In this document: positions 12,169-19,670 of the stretch, in pieces
Numbering within the stretch: position 1 is the first letter of the stretch
Layout: each line of letters begins with the position of its first letter
Source of the DNA: Candidatus Diapherotrites archaeon CG08_land_8_20_14_0_20_34_12
Lineage (GTDB): Archaea > Iainarchaeota > Iainarchaeia > Iainarchaeales > 0-14-0-20-34-12
Length of the DNA stretch: 20,757 nt
NCBI GenBank assembly: GCA_002779065.1
Contig: PEXL01000025.1
Span: forward strand, 1-20,757
Direction: 5' to 3'
The notes under the pieces: model-generated
What the model saw: only the letters and a program-made list of their open reading frames with translations
What the model was told of the DNA's origin: nothing
The model's database searches: none
Made by a program: the position numbers and the translations under genes

Positions 12169-12964
12169 TATAAGACAAAGATAAAAAATCCGGAAATAAT
12201 AATGCCAAAATTATCCCAATTAAGAAGAATGGGGCAAATGGCGGCAGAGCCCGATAAACAGGAACTTTATCTATGTTCAATTGTTTTAATTTCTGTTTGT
12301 CTTCTTCTGTGATTATTCCTTTTGTTTTGAACATTTCCTTGTTTTCAAAGAATTCTTTTGCAATAATCTCATCTTCTTCAAGCTCTGAGAGAAAAACATA
12401 CTTCAGGAAGAATCTTTCCCTTATTCCGCTCTGGAAAGCCAAAAAAGGCAGGGCAAAAAGCAATGGAACTGTAATTAAAAGTGCGGATGATAACACAAGA
12501 ATATTTGAGGAGATCATAAAAAAGGCATAGAAAATAATTAATATTCCTAAAACTGCCGCTTGCAGGATGTTTTTTTTATTTTTTTGAATATCTACCCCGG
12601 TTCGCGCATATTTCACTGTGTAATAAACTGAAAGGAATACAACGGAAAACAGGGCTGAGAAAAATAATGCAGGAATAAGGAAAATTTGGCCATTATAAAA
12701 TGGAAGAAGAATGGAAGCTGCAATAAATAATTTGACGTCTCCTCCGCCCAACTTTCCCAAATAATATAAAATTCCAAAAAATGCAAAAACAAAGAAAGGG
12801 ATTGCAAAATTATAAATATTGAAATCGAAAATATTCAGAATAATTCCAATTGCAATTAAGGGAATAGTGAGATTATCATAAATAAGGCCTTTTTTCAAAT
12901 CAGTAACTGTTGCAATAATTGCAGCCAGTAAAAGCAGGGCTATCCTAAATTCAATAAATAACAT
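12158..12964 (-). CDS. A24 family prepilin/preflagellin peptidase
   Basis: A 268-residue polytopic aspartic protease, which should cut class III signal peptides of pilins or archaellins at the membrane. The two catalytic aspartates are visible: D22 in TVTDLKKGLIYD and D76 in GKLGGGDVKLF, the GxGD motif. About six hydrophobic helices are spread over the protein. A charged cytoplasmic insert (about 190-235, LSELEEDEIIAKEFFENKEM) precedes the last helix. The length is similar to FlaK/PibD relatives with an insert. The ATG at 12964 begins right after AT-rich promoter DNA shared with the divergent lipoprotein gene. No pilin or archaellin gene is in the window, so its substrates lie elsewhere. Confidence 0.88.
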   Translation of the reverse strand: MLFIEFRIALLLLAAIIATVTDLKKGLIYDNLTIPLIAIGIILNIFDFNIYNFAIPFFVFAFFGILYYLGKLGGGDVKLFIAASILLPFYNGQIFLIPALFFSALFSVVFLSVYYTVKYARTGVDIQKNKKNILQAAVLGILIIFYAFFMISSNILVLSSALLITVPLLFALPFLAFQSGIRERFFLKYVFLSELEEDEIIAKEFFENKEMFKTKGIITEEDKQKLKQLNIDKVPVYRALPPFAPFFLIGIILALLFPDFLSLSYIMP

Positions 12965-13039
12965 ATTTTACCACAAATTCAAATAAAATGGGTTAAAGAA
13001 AACCATTAAATATTAATATTGGAAAAGCGTTGTCAATAT

Positions 13040-13301
13040 ATGAAACATATTTCCTTATTTTTAGTAGTTGGTTTGACAATATTGATAATCTGCAGCGGGT
13101 GTGTGCAGGAAGATGTGCAAAAAAACAACATGTTGTAATGAATGTCTGAATGCTTTTTCACAAAGTCCGATAGGGGTAGGGCCGCAAGGGGCATTTTGTG
13201 GAACATTTATGACTGCTAATCCAATAAGCAAAGAATGTGATAAATATTTTTCTGAAAATGAAATGAGTGTAGCTGATTGTTCAGAAATTAAAGAAAAATA
13301 A
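13040..13301 (+). pseudogene. Small cysteine-rich lipoprotein, frameshifted at an A7 run
   Basis: From ATG 13040 the frame gives MKHISLFLVVGLTILIICSG and then C, a signal peptide with a lipobox-like ICSGC, then VQEDVQKNN and a stop. One base further the next frame continues TTCCNECLNAFSQSPIGVGP, QGAFCGTFMTAN and CDKYFSENEMSVADC to 13301. Dropping one A from the A7 run at about 13119-13125 joins them into an 86-residue lipoprotein with a cysteine-rich mature part. A disulfide-rich extracytoplasmic protein, lipid-anchored at the cell surface, is the best reading. A TATA-like element (TTAAATATTAAT, about 13006-13017) lies 25-30 bases before the ATG and supports this start. The gene is divergent from the A24 peptidase. 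Mutation, phase variation or sequencing error are all possible. Confidence 0.6.
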
Positions 13302-13326
13302 ATATGTGAATTTGAGTTTTCAATGA

Positions 13327-14673
13327 TTATCTTACTAACAAGCGCTTCTTTTTTCCGCCAAACTGCATTTTTTTCATCAAACGCTGCATCTTTGTTTGAT
13401 CCATATTTTGCAAATCCTTTTCATTCAACTTGCTGAACTGTTTGAACATTTTTGCCATATTATTGTACTGCTTAATCAGCTCACGAACCTCTGATTCTGG
13501 TTTTCCTGAACCTTTTGCAACCCTGTGGATTCTTTGCTTGCTTAAAAGATCAGGATCATTTAATTCTTGCGGAGTCATGCTGTCCATTATTACTTTATAT
13601 GATTTGAGTTTCTCTTCCCCGACTTTTAATTGATCTGCCTGCAGATGTTGTTTCATGCCAAGCATTTCAGCAATTTTACCAAATGGCCCTATTTTTTTAG
13701 CCATTTCTAATTGCTTGTAAAAGGTTTTAAGTGTAAAATCCCCTTTCAATAAATCTTCTGGAGATAATTCTTCATCTTCTGAAAGCTCTGCTGTTTTTTC
13801 AAGCAAAGATTGAAGGTCACCATAGCCCATTATTCTTCCTAAATAACGGGTAGCATTAAACTGCTCTAAATCTTCAAGCCTTTCTCCAACCCCAATAAAA
13901 TAAACAGGTGCTTTTGTTTGGTGGCAAGCAGCTAATGCACCTCCTCCTTTTGCCGATCCATCCATTTTAGTAATTATAATTCCATTAACACCAATAGCAT
14001 CATGAAAGGCCTTTGCTTGTTTGTTTGCTACCTGCCCAATATCTGCTGAAAAAACAAGCCAGTTCTGGTCAGCATTAAACACTTTATGCATATCTTTTAC
14101 TTCGTCAACCATTTCTTTATCAAGAGCGTTTCTCCCTGCAGAATCAACAATTATAATTTCCTTATCCTTGAATTTCTGCAAAGCATTCTGAACTATTTTA
14201 TAGGGTAACTTTTCATTCTTTTCCCCATAGAAGGTTACTTGTGCTTTTTCAGAAAGCTGCTGCAGCTGTTCATAACTTGCGGGCCTGAAAGTATCTGCAC
14301 AAACTACAAGAACTGATTTTCCCCTTTTTGCATACCATTTTGCCAATCTTGCAGTTGTTGTTGTTTTACCTGTTCCAAAAAGACCGACAAGCAGAATTCT
14401 TTTTGCTTGGGGCAATTCATAATCCCCGCCCAAAAGATCTGCTAAATTGTCATAAATCCTTTTTATCAGATGTTCACGCATTGTTATATTTGATGGCAGC
14501 TTCTCATTTGAAAAATCCTCAATTTTTTTGCTTAAATCCAAAACCAAATCAAGCGGAACATCACTTGCAATTAATGCTCTTTGAAGTTCTTTAGTAACTG
14601 CTTTAATTGCATCACGGTCTAAAGCAGAATGTTGAAGTAAATCTAATGCTGCCCTTAATTTTTCACCAAGCAT
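13327..14673 (-). CDS. srp54: Signal recognition particle GTPase SRP54
   Basis: A 448-residue SRP54 (Ffh) protein, which binds 7S RNA and signal sequences and with FtsY brings ribosomes to the membrane. The N domain is 1-88. The G domain has GLFGTGKTTT (97-106), DTFRPAS (127-133), DSAGR (177-181), TKMDGSAKGGG and an FIGVGERLEDLE end. The methionine-rich M domain runs from about 310 and holds the SKQRIHRVAKGSGK RNA-binding segment and a basic tail. The start at 14673 gives the normal family N-terminus MLGEKLRAALDLL; an upstream frame to 14811 adds 46 unlikely residues. A TATA-like ATAAATATTAT lies about 25 bases upstream. Unusual points: Q to F in the P-loop (GLFGTGK) and DSAGR instead of DTAGR. 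It is separated from ftsY by an opposite-strand ald gene. Confidence 0.96.
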   Translation of the reverse strand: MLGEKLRAALDLLQHSALDRDAIKAVTKELQRALIASDVPLDLVLDLSKKIEDFSNEKLPSNITMREHLIKRIYDNLADLLGGDYELPQAKRILLVGLFGTGKTTTTARLAKWYAKRGKSVLVVCADTFRPASYEQLQQLSEKAQVTFYGEKNEKLPYKIVQNALQKFKDKEIIIVDSAGRNALDKEMVDEVKDMHKVFNADQNWLVFSADIGQVANKQAKAFHDAIGVNGIIITKMDGSAKGGGALAACHQTKAPVYFIGVGERLEDLEQFNATRYLGRIMGYGDLQSLLEKTAELSEDEELSPEDLLKGDFTLKTFYKQLEMAKKIGPFGKIAEMLGMKQHLQADQLKVGEEKLKSYKVIMDSMTPQELNDPDLLSKQRIHRVAKGSGKPESEVRELIKQYNNMAKMFKQFSKLNEKDLQNMDQTKMQRLMKKMQFGGKKKRLLVR

Positions 14674-14870
14674 ACGGAAAGTTGATGCATAATATTTATG
14701 AAATAATGTTTTGATGGGTAAATTGAAGATTAATGGGCAAAATCTAAACCAATAAGTAAACTTGGAAGTAGATAATCGACAATTGCAGGGATTATGGTCA
14801 AACAAAAGCAAAAGCTATTTAATACTTTACGCTCAGACTTTCCTTGCCATATATACTTGGAGGCGAGAAA
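14674..14870. promoter_or_regulatory. Divergent region between srp54 and ald with the ald ribosome binding site
   Basis: This gap of about 200 bases serves two divergent genes. GGAGG at 14859-14863 is a strong ribosome binding site, seven bases before the TTG at 14871, and this decides the ald start. On the srp54 side an AT-rich box lies close to the start, near 14690-14700. No gene is seen in the gap. Confidence 0.55.
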
Positions 14871-15974
14871 TTGATAGTCGGAACTATTAAAGAAATAAAA
14901 AACAACGAAAACAGGGTTGGTTTATCCCCTATGGGAGCAAAGGAATTAGTCAATAATAAACATACTGTTCTTGTTGAAAGGGGAGCTGGGTTAGGTTCAG
15001 GATTTAAGGATGAAGAATATGCTTCAGCCGGAGCCAAAATTGTTGACAGCCCGAAAGAAATATGTGAGAAATCAGACATGGTTATAAAAGTAAAAGAACC
15101 TTTGCCACAGGAATATGATTATTTCAGGGAAGACCAGATATTATTCACTTATTTACATTTTGCCTCAGGAAAGCAGTTGACTGATGAAATGTTAAAAAGA
15201 AAGATATGCTGCATAGCATATGAAACTGTTGAAAAAGACGGCAAACTGCCATTATTGAAGCCCATGAGTGAAGTAGCAGGACAAATGGCCATAATTATGG
15301 GCGCATATTACTTAGCAAAACCATTCCAAGGGAGAGGAATGTTATTATCTCCGGTAGAAAATACTAAGCCCTCAAAAACAGTCATTATTGGAGGGGGAGT
15401 AGTTGGAGAAAATGCTTTAATGAACGCTAATGGATTAAGGGGGGAGGTAGTTCTTTTTGAATTAAGTGACAAAAGGATTGCTGAATTAAAGAAAAAATAT
15501 CCAAAAGCTCGCTTTGAAAAATCAGACAAGGCAAAGATTGAGAAAGAGATTCTGGATGCTGATCTGGTTGTTGGTGCGGTATTAGTTGAAGGTGCAAAAG
15601 CCCCTAAAGTTATAAGCAAGGATATGGTAATGAAAATGCAGGATGGATCAGTCATTGTGGATGTGGCAATTGATCAAGGAGGCTGTGTAGAAACAAGCCA
15701 CGCAACAAGCCATGCAGATCCAGTGTTTAAAGTAGGGGGGGTAACACATTACTGCGTTGCAAACATGCCTGGTGCTTATCCCAGGACGAGCACAATTGCA
15801 TTGACAACAGCTACTTTGCCATATGCAGTAGAGCTTGCAAACAAAGGATTGAAGGCGTTGAAGGATGATGATGGGTTCATGAGAGGATTAAATATATACA
15901 AAGGAAAGATTACTCATAAGGGAGTTGCTGACGCATTCGGATTGCCTTTTGTTGAACCAAAAACATTAGTTTAA
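14871..15974 (+). CDS. ald: Alanine dehydrogenase
   Basis: A 367-residue NAD-dependent enzyme that converts L-alanine to pyruvate and ammonia, reversibly, in the cytoplasm. The start is a TTG with GGAGG seven bases upstream. With it, residues fall on family numbering: R15 (NENRVGLSP), K75 (KVKEPLP) and H96 (YLHFASG), the pyruvate-binding and catalytic set. The Rossmann motif VIIGGGVVGENA (171-182) binds NAD. MSEVAGQMA and the C-terminal MPGAYPRTSTIALTTATLPY are also typical, with TTATLPY where ALTNATLPY is more common. It is oriented opposite to its neighbours and splits the ftsY-srp54 part of a conserved cluster, so it was probably inserted. A hairpin terminator follows. It could supply pyruvate or nitrogen in a host-dependent cell. 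Confidence 0.95.
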   Translation: MIVGTIKEIKNNENRVGLSPMGAKELVNNKHTVLVERGAGLGSGFKDEEYASAGAKIVDSPKEICEKSDMVIKVKEPLPQEYDYFREDQILFTYLHFASGKQLTDEMLKRKICCIAYETVEKDGKLPLLKPMSEVAGQMAIIMGAYYLAKPFQGRGMLLSPVENTKPSKTVIIGGGVVGENALMNANGLRGEVVLFELSDKRIAELKKKYPKARFEKSDKAKIEKEILDADLVVGAVLVEGAKAPKVISKDMVMKMQDGSVIVDVAIDQGGCVETSHATSHADPVFKVGGVTHYCVANMPGAYPRTSTIALTTATLPYAVELANKGLKALKDDDGFMRGLNIYKGKITHKGVADAFGLPFVEPKTLV

Positions 15975-15996
15975 ATAAATCAAATTTTAATAAATT

Positions 15997-16030
15997 AAAA
16001 GGGATATTTCCCTTTTCTTTTTTTTATTTT
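15997..16030. terminator. Bidirectional hairpin terminator between ald and ftsY
   Basis: AAAAGGGA (15997-16004), loop TATT, TCCCTTTT (16009-16016), followed by CTTTTTTTTATTTTTTTTAT. It lies 23 bases after the ald stop and just before the ftsY stop on the other strand. A-rich DNA on its left gives the minus strand a T-tail too. The design repeats that at 3938-3959. Confidence 0.7.
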
Positions 16031-16032
16031 TT

Positions 16033-17322
16033 TTATACAATTCTATTTACTATAAAATCAGAATTAAATTCTATGAGATCATCATATCCTTGGCCAATTC
16101 CTACATAAAAAATTGGCTTCTTTATTGTGTGAAGCAAGGAAATTGATGTTCCTCCTTTAGTATCAGTATCAATCTTTGTCAGGACAAAGCCGTCAATATT
16201 CAATTCTTTATCAAAAACCTTTGCCTGTTCTAAAAGAGATCTTCCAGAGAGAGCTTCTCCTACAAATATTTTTAAATCTGGCTTAATTACACGTACAATC
16301 TTCTTCAATTCTTCCATCAAATTTTGGTTTGTATCCTGCCTTCCTGCAGAATCAATCAAAACAACATCTATTTTTTTTGCTTTTGCAGCATTAACTGCAT
16401 CAAATGCAACAGCAGCGGGATCTGACCCATATTTATGTTTAATCAGGCGAACATTCAAACGCTCAGCATGTTTCTCAAGCTGTTCTATTGCTGCTGCCCT
16501 GAAAGTATCAGATGCCGACCAAATAACAGAAAAATTTTTCTTCTGGAGAATGTTTGTCAACTTAGCCATGCTTGTGCTTTTTCCTGCTCCGTTTGGACCT
16601 AAAAAGAGAATCACAAATGGTTTATCTGTTTTAGTTTTTATCAGAGATATAATATTTTGATGTTCAACAGTTATCGATTCTGCAAATACTTTTTTTATTT
16701 CTTGTTTTATAAAATTATCAAAATCTTTTCCTTTAGGAATCTTCTTTCCAAGCAATTCTTTCTTTATTTTGCCACAAAGGAATGTTGAAGTGTCCTGATC
16801 AACATCAGATTCGAGCAATGCCAGCTCAAAGTCATACAATAAATTATCAAGGTCTTTCTCTGAAAGAGCAATTTGGGAACTAAAAAAACTCTTTATTTTA
16901 GAGGTAGCAGAAACTGCTGCCTTAATCTCTCTTTTATCCTCTACCTTTAATCTATCTAATTCCTTTTTTTCAATTTCTTTGATTTCAGAAGTTTCTTCGG
17001 CTGTTTCTGATGGTTCTTCAGCTGTTTCCGGCGGTTTTTCAGCAGCTTCTGGTGGTAATAATTCAGTTTCTTTTTCTAATTCAAGAATCTTTTCTTCACT
17101 TTTTGGAATTTTTTCTTCTTTCTCTTCTAAAGGTTCTGCAGATTCTGCAAAAGGAGGTTCTTCAGGCAAAGGGCTTTGGCTAATATCTGACTTTTCAGAT
17201 TGCTCTTCAAGGAATGGTTCTTGTGACTTTGGTTTTTTTTCTGTTTGCCCTTGTTCTAAATTAATTTTTTGCTTGAGCCTATCAGTAAATCCTTTTATTT
17301 TATTCCTTAAAATATCAAACAT
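16033..17322 (-). CDS. ftsY: Signal recognition particle receptor FtsY
   Basis: A 429-residue SRP receptor GTPase that pairs with SRP54 at the membrane. Residues 1-22 form a basic amphipathic helix (MFDILRNKIKGFTDRLKQKI) for membrane contact. Residues about 23-125 are acidic and P/E-rich, with short repeats such as AEKPPETAEEPSETAEE. The NG domain runs from about 130: GPNGAGKST (242-250), DTFRAAA (272-278), DSAGR (324-328), TKIDTDTKGG and a YVGIGQGYDDLIEF end. The ATG at 17322 was chosen over an in-frame TTG at 17331. No ribosome binding site is seen, so the mRNA may be leaderless or have a very short leader. A 132-base structured gap separates it from prefoldin upstream. Confidence 0.95.
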   Translation of the reverse strand: MFDILRNKIKGFTDRLKQKINLEQGQTEKKPKSQEPFLEEQSEKSDISQSPLPEEPPFAESAEPLEEKEEKIPKSEEKILELEKETELLPPEAAEKPPETAEEPSETAEETSEIKEIEKKELDRLKVEDKREIKAAVSATSKIKSFFSSQIALSEKDLDNLLYDFELALLESDVDQDTSTFLCGKIKKELLGKKIPKGKDFDNFIKQEIKKVFAESITVEHQNIISLIKTKTDKPFVILFLGPNGAGKSTSMAKLTNILQKKNFSVIWSASDTFRAAAIEQLEKHAERLNVRLIKHKYGSDPAAVAFDAVNAAKAKKIDVVLIDSAGRQDTNQNLMEELKKIVRVIKPDLKIFVGEALSGRSLLEQAKVFDKELNIDGFVLTKIDTDTKGGTSISLLHTIKKPIFYVGIGQGYDDLIEFNSDFIVNRIV

Positions 17323-17379
17323 AGTATTCAAGAATTAAGCAAGGGAATGCCTAAAAATATTTGGATTAATAAATCCACT

Positions 17380-17433
17380 AAATTTCCGTGAAAACAACAG
17401 AAATTTACTGCCTGCCAAATTAGAATTTTGGCA
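17380..17433. repeat. Structured intergenic DNA between prefoldin alpha and ftsY
   Basis: Two perfect 7-bp inverted repeats stand side by side: AAATTTC (17380-17386) with GAAATTT (17400-17406), and TGCCAAA (17413-17419) with TTTGGCA (17427-17433). A smaller GGATT/AATCC stem lies nearby. On the minus strand these follow the prefoldin stop and precede ftsY, so termination or attenuation is possible. Confidence 0.5.
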
Positions 17434-17454
17434 TAATAGAAAAGAGATTGCCAA

Positions 17455-17973
17455 TTATGAAATTACTGGCAATGCTTTTTTGGTATTTCCTTTGCCTTGC
17501 TGAAAGCCTGTGTTTTTGCCTGGCTGAGCCCGTGCTTTTTGGGCTTCGGCAATCTTATGCTGTGCGGCATTTAACACCTGCTCTAACCCTGAAACACTTT
17601 TCAAAAGTTCTTGTTCCTGCTGCCTTACCCTTTCCATTACTTTTGTAAGCTCTGCTTTCTTTTTTTCCAAGAAATCCTTTGCTTTTTCAAAAGACATATC
17701 TTCAAAGATATCAATTCCTAAATTTACCCGTAATTTTTTTATTTCTTTTAATTCGGCATTTATGTAAATGCCTGAACCTATTGAAAAAAGAACCTCGTTT
17801 GTGGTATTTTCTTCTAATTCCTTTATTGATTGTTCAGCATTATTTACATCTAGTAAATAATTGGATATCATATTTCTTTGCTGTGCGATATTTTCCAATT
17901 GGCCTTTCTGTGTTTGGTATAAATTAAATACCTGGCCCAATGAAAGCTTTACTTCCTTATTTGCTTCTGCCAT
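17455..17973 (-). CDS. pfdA: Prefoldin alpha subunit
   Basis: A 172-residue subunit of the hexameric prefoldin chaperone, which hands unfolded proteins to the thermosome. An N-terminal coiled coil (about 8-55, with LGQVFNLYQTQKGQLENIAQ) is followed by the beta-hairpin region NTTNEVLFSIGSGIYINAEL (about 56-75) and LGIDIFEDMSFEKAKDFLEK, then a second coiled coil (about 100-150). The last 25 residues are low-complexity (PGKNTGFQQGKGNTKK) and beyond the usual length of about 145. It lies between aif6 and ftsY, as in many archaea. The ATG at 17973 has AAGGTGA about five bases upstream on the minus strand. Confidence 0.92.
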   Translation of the reverse strand: MAEANKEVKLSLGQVFNLYQTQKGQLENIAQQRNMISNYLLDVNNAEQSIKELEENTTNEVLFSIGSGIYINAELKEIKKLRVNLGIDIFEDMSFEKAKDFLEKKKAELTKVMERVRQQEQELLKSVSGLEQVLNAAQHKIAEAQKARAQPGKNTGFQQGKGNTKKALPVIS

Positions 17974-18027
17974 AAAATCACCTTACTTAATAGTATACTT
18001 TGATAAGACATAAATTAATATTTTGAA

Positions 18028-18687
18028 TTATTCCCTAAATGCTTCATCAATTCTTATTAATTCATGGGTTGTAGTATGATCGCCAACTATAACCGCTTGA
18101 TTATTTGCAACTATTCCGTTGCCAACAAATCTGTCACCATAATTTGACGAGGTTAATTGCCCCCTAATCTTTAATACTTGCTGTATTTTTTTGAATTCTT
18201 CTTCCGTAATTCCCGGATTAACAACAAATCCTTTGCTTGTTGCCACGCATGATGCCCCAATCAATTCAGATTTTGCAATTGTCATCCTTAAAAAAGGCAT
18301 TTCAAAAAAAGTTTCAAGCTCTTTTACCTGCGCTTCTGTCAATGCTTTGCTGCATATGCCCCCAAATTCATTAACACAAACAAGGTTGCCGATAGCACTT
18401 ACCCCTTTAATTACATGAACCTGCAATCCCTGATTCCTTAAATAAGAAATTTCTTTTTCCGTTAGAATATCTGAAACCGCTATCTTATTTTTTAAAGCAA
18501 CGCTCAATACCCCGATTAATTGTGAGCCTGCCATTGAACATTTTATCATCTTTGAATTAAATAATTGTTCAATATGTTTGTATTCTTTTTCAGAAATAGA
18601 ATCAGGCACAAGGATAAAGTTATCAGAAGCCCTCATGAATATTCCCACATAAGAGCTTGCCCTGATATATCCTTTATCTATGCGCAT
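18028..18687 (-). CDS. eif6: Translation initiation factor aIF6
   Basis: A 219-residue pentein-fold protein that binds the large ribosomal subunit near uL14 and blocks premature joining with the small subunit. Five repeats of the fold are visible as recurrent segments: SYVGIFMRASDNFILVPDSI, GSQLIGVLSVALKNKIAVSD, VSAIGNLVCVNEFGGICSKA, AKSELIGASCVATSKGFVVN and DRFVGNGIVANNQAVIVGDH. Length is typical. It lies 16 bases after eL31 and 54 bases before prefoldin alpha. In many archaea an L18a/LX ribosomal gene stands between aif6 and prefoldin; here that place is empty. Confidence 0.95.
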   Translation of the reverse strand: MRIDKGYIRASSYVGIFMRASDNFILVPDSISEKEYKHIEQLFNSKMIKCSMAGSQLIGVLSVALKNKIAVSDILTEKEISYLRNQGLQVHVIKGVSAIGNLVCVNEFGGICSKALTEAQVKELETFFEMPFLRMTIAKSELIGASCVATSKGFVVNPGITEEEFKKIQQVLKIRGQLTSSNYGDRFVGNGIVANNQAVIVGDHTTTHELIRIDEAFRE

Positions 18688-18703
18688 GAAAAAACACTAA
18701 TAA

Positions 18704-19123
18704 TTACTTCATTGCAGTTTTTGCAAAGTCCTTTTCTAATGCCTGCTTTTCCTCTATCTTTTTCTCTTGGTCTGCTGCTTCTTTCTTTTCTTCCTTTGAA
18801 ACCTTGGTCTTTTCTCCTTTCTTTACTTTCTCTTTTTCTGCCTTTTTCTTTTTGTCAGCAAGCATTTTCTCTGCTTCTTTCCTTTCTGTTTCTAAAAATA
18901 AATAAATTAAATCTTTTTCCTTTGAAACAAGAAGGCTTAATTTGCGGGGAACATTCTCCCTTCCTTTGTCCCAGATAAATTCATTCAATTTATTTGAGAT
19001 TTTTACAGGCTGCTTCTTTGTTTTGTACATATTTCTTAATTTATTTACTAATTTATTTGCCCTTTTGCTTTTTGGCAAGTCAAAAATATCCTTAAAGCTT
19101 ATCCTTAATTCCTGCAAATCCAT
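18704..19123 (-). CDS. rpl31e: Ribosomal protein eL31 with a charged C-terminal extension
   Basis: A 139-residue large-subunit protein near the peptide exit tunnel. The first 80 residues match eL31: RISFKDIFDLPKSKRANKLV, then NKLRNMYKTKKQPVKISNKL and FIWDKGRENVPRKLSLLVSK. The family is usually about 90 residues. Here an extra 55 residues follow, almost only K, E, A, D and Q (ADKKKKAEKEKVKKGEKTKV), likely a charged helix or disordered tail. It is the fourth gene of the run eS19, PDCD5, eL39, eL31, and is 11 bases after eL39. TGGTGAAAAT just upstream of the ATG fits a ribosome binding site. The identity is safe; the function of the tail is unknown. Confidence 0.92.
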   Translation of the reverse strand: MDLQELRISFKDIFDLPKSKRANKLVNKLRNMYKTKKQPVKISNKLNEFIWDKGRENVPRKLSLLVSKEKDLIYLFLETERKEAEKMLADKKKKAEKEKVKKGEKTKVSKEEKKEAADQEKKIEEKQALEKDFAKTAMK

Positions 19124-19134
19124 ATTTTCACCAT

Positions 19135-19338
19135 TTATTTCTTATGATCAGAAACTTTATTGTGTTCAAATTTTTTGCCAAAATCAACATCTTTCCAGTG
19201 CCTTTTTTGCACAGGATTCCAGATTCTTTTGTTTGCTTTCTGGAAAACCCAGACCGGCGCACTGCTAATTCCTGGCTTTATGCTTTTTCTCTTTGAGACA
19301 AGAAAATCCTTGAATTCTTTATCTTTTCTAGCTGCCAT
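19135..19338 (-). CDS. rpl39e: Ribosomal protein eL39
   Basis: A 67-residue basic protein of the large subunit lining the exit tunnel. SSAPVWVFQKANKRIWNPVQ followed by KRHWKDVDFG is the eL39 core (family pattern: P-W-V, then N/R-rich, then RHW). The usual length is about 50 residues; here both ends are extended, with MAARKDKEFKDFLVSKRKSI at the start and KKFEHNKVSDHKK at the end. The ATG at 19338 is two bases after the PDCD5 stop, with GTGAGGAAAT upstream on the minus strand as the ribosome binding site. Gene order with eL31 is conserved in archaea. Confidence 0.9.
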   Translation of the reverse strand: MAARKDKEFKDFLVSKRKSIKPGISSAPVWVFQKANKRIWNPVQKRHWKDVDFGKKFEHNKVSDHKK

Positions 19339-19340
19339 AA

Positions 19341-19652
19341 TTATTTCCTCACGATCTTTATTTCCCTTTTCTGGGATAATGTTTTTAACAATTGAATCAA
19401 AGCCTGCTCTTCAAGCTTGCCTTGCAGCTTCCCAGCACGATACATTAATAGTATATACTGGGCTGCTTTTAAATAAAGCTCCTTATTTACCAAGCGAACA
19501 TTCATTATGCGCTCCTTTGCTGCAGAAGTCATAATAACATCAAGCAATTGCTTCAATTGGGCCTCTGCTTGGGCCTGTTGCTCGGCTTGTTTCATATGGG
19601 CCATCTTCTGCTGCCTTATTTCATCTAATTCATCATCCATATGCCCACCCAT
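19341..19652 (-). CDS. PDCD5/TFAR19-family DNA-binding protein
   Basis: A 103-residue protein of the PDCD5 family, a small helical bundle found in archaea and eukaryotes. Core segments are DELDEIRQQKMAHMKQAEQQ, AQAEAQLKQLLDVIMTSAAK, ERIMNVRLVNKELYLKAAQY and KLEEQALIQLLKTLSQKREI. Archaeal members bind nucleic acids and often lie next to eS19, as here. The ATG at 19652 is used, 18 bases after the eS19 stop. A second ATG four codons later (19640) is preceded by GGTGG and may be the true start. The exact cellular role is not settled. Confidence 0.92.
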   Translation of the reverse strand: MGGHMDDELDEIRQQKMAHMKQAEQQAQAEAQLKQLLDVIMTSAAKERIMNVRLVNKELYLKAAQYILLMYRAGKLQGKLEEQALIQLLKTLSQKREIKIVRK

Positions 19653-19670
19653 AAAGAAAAAGAAATCAAC

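Noticed and set aside
14674..14811. 46-residue N-terminal extension of SRP54
   Set aside because: The family N-terminus begins at 14673, and the extension would cover the promoter.
16979..17338. Serine/glycine-rich plus-strand frame opposite ftsY
   Set aside because: It is the complement of the acidic, repetitive FtsY N-terminal region.
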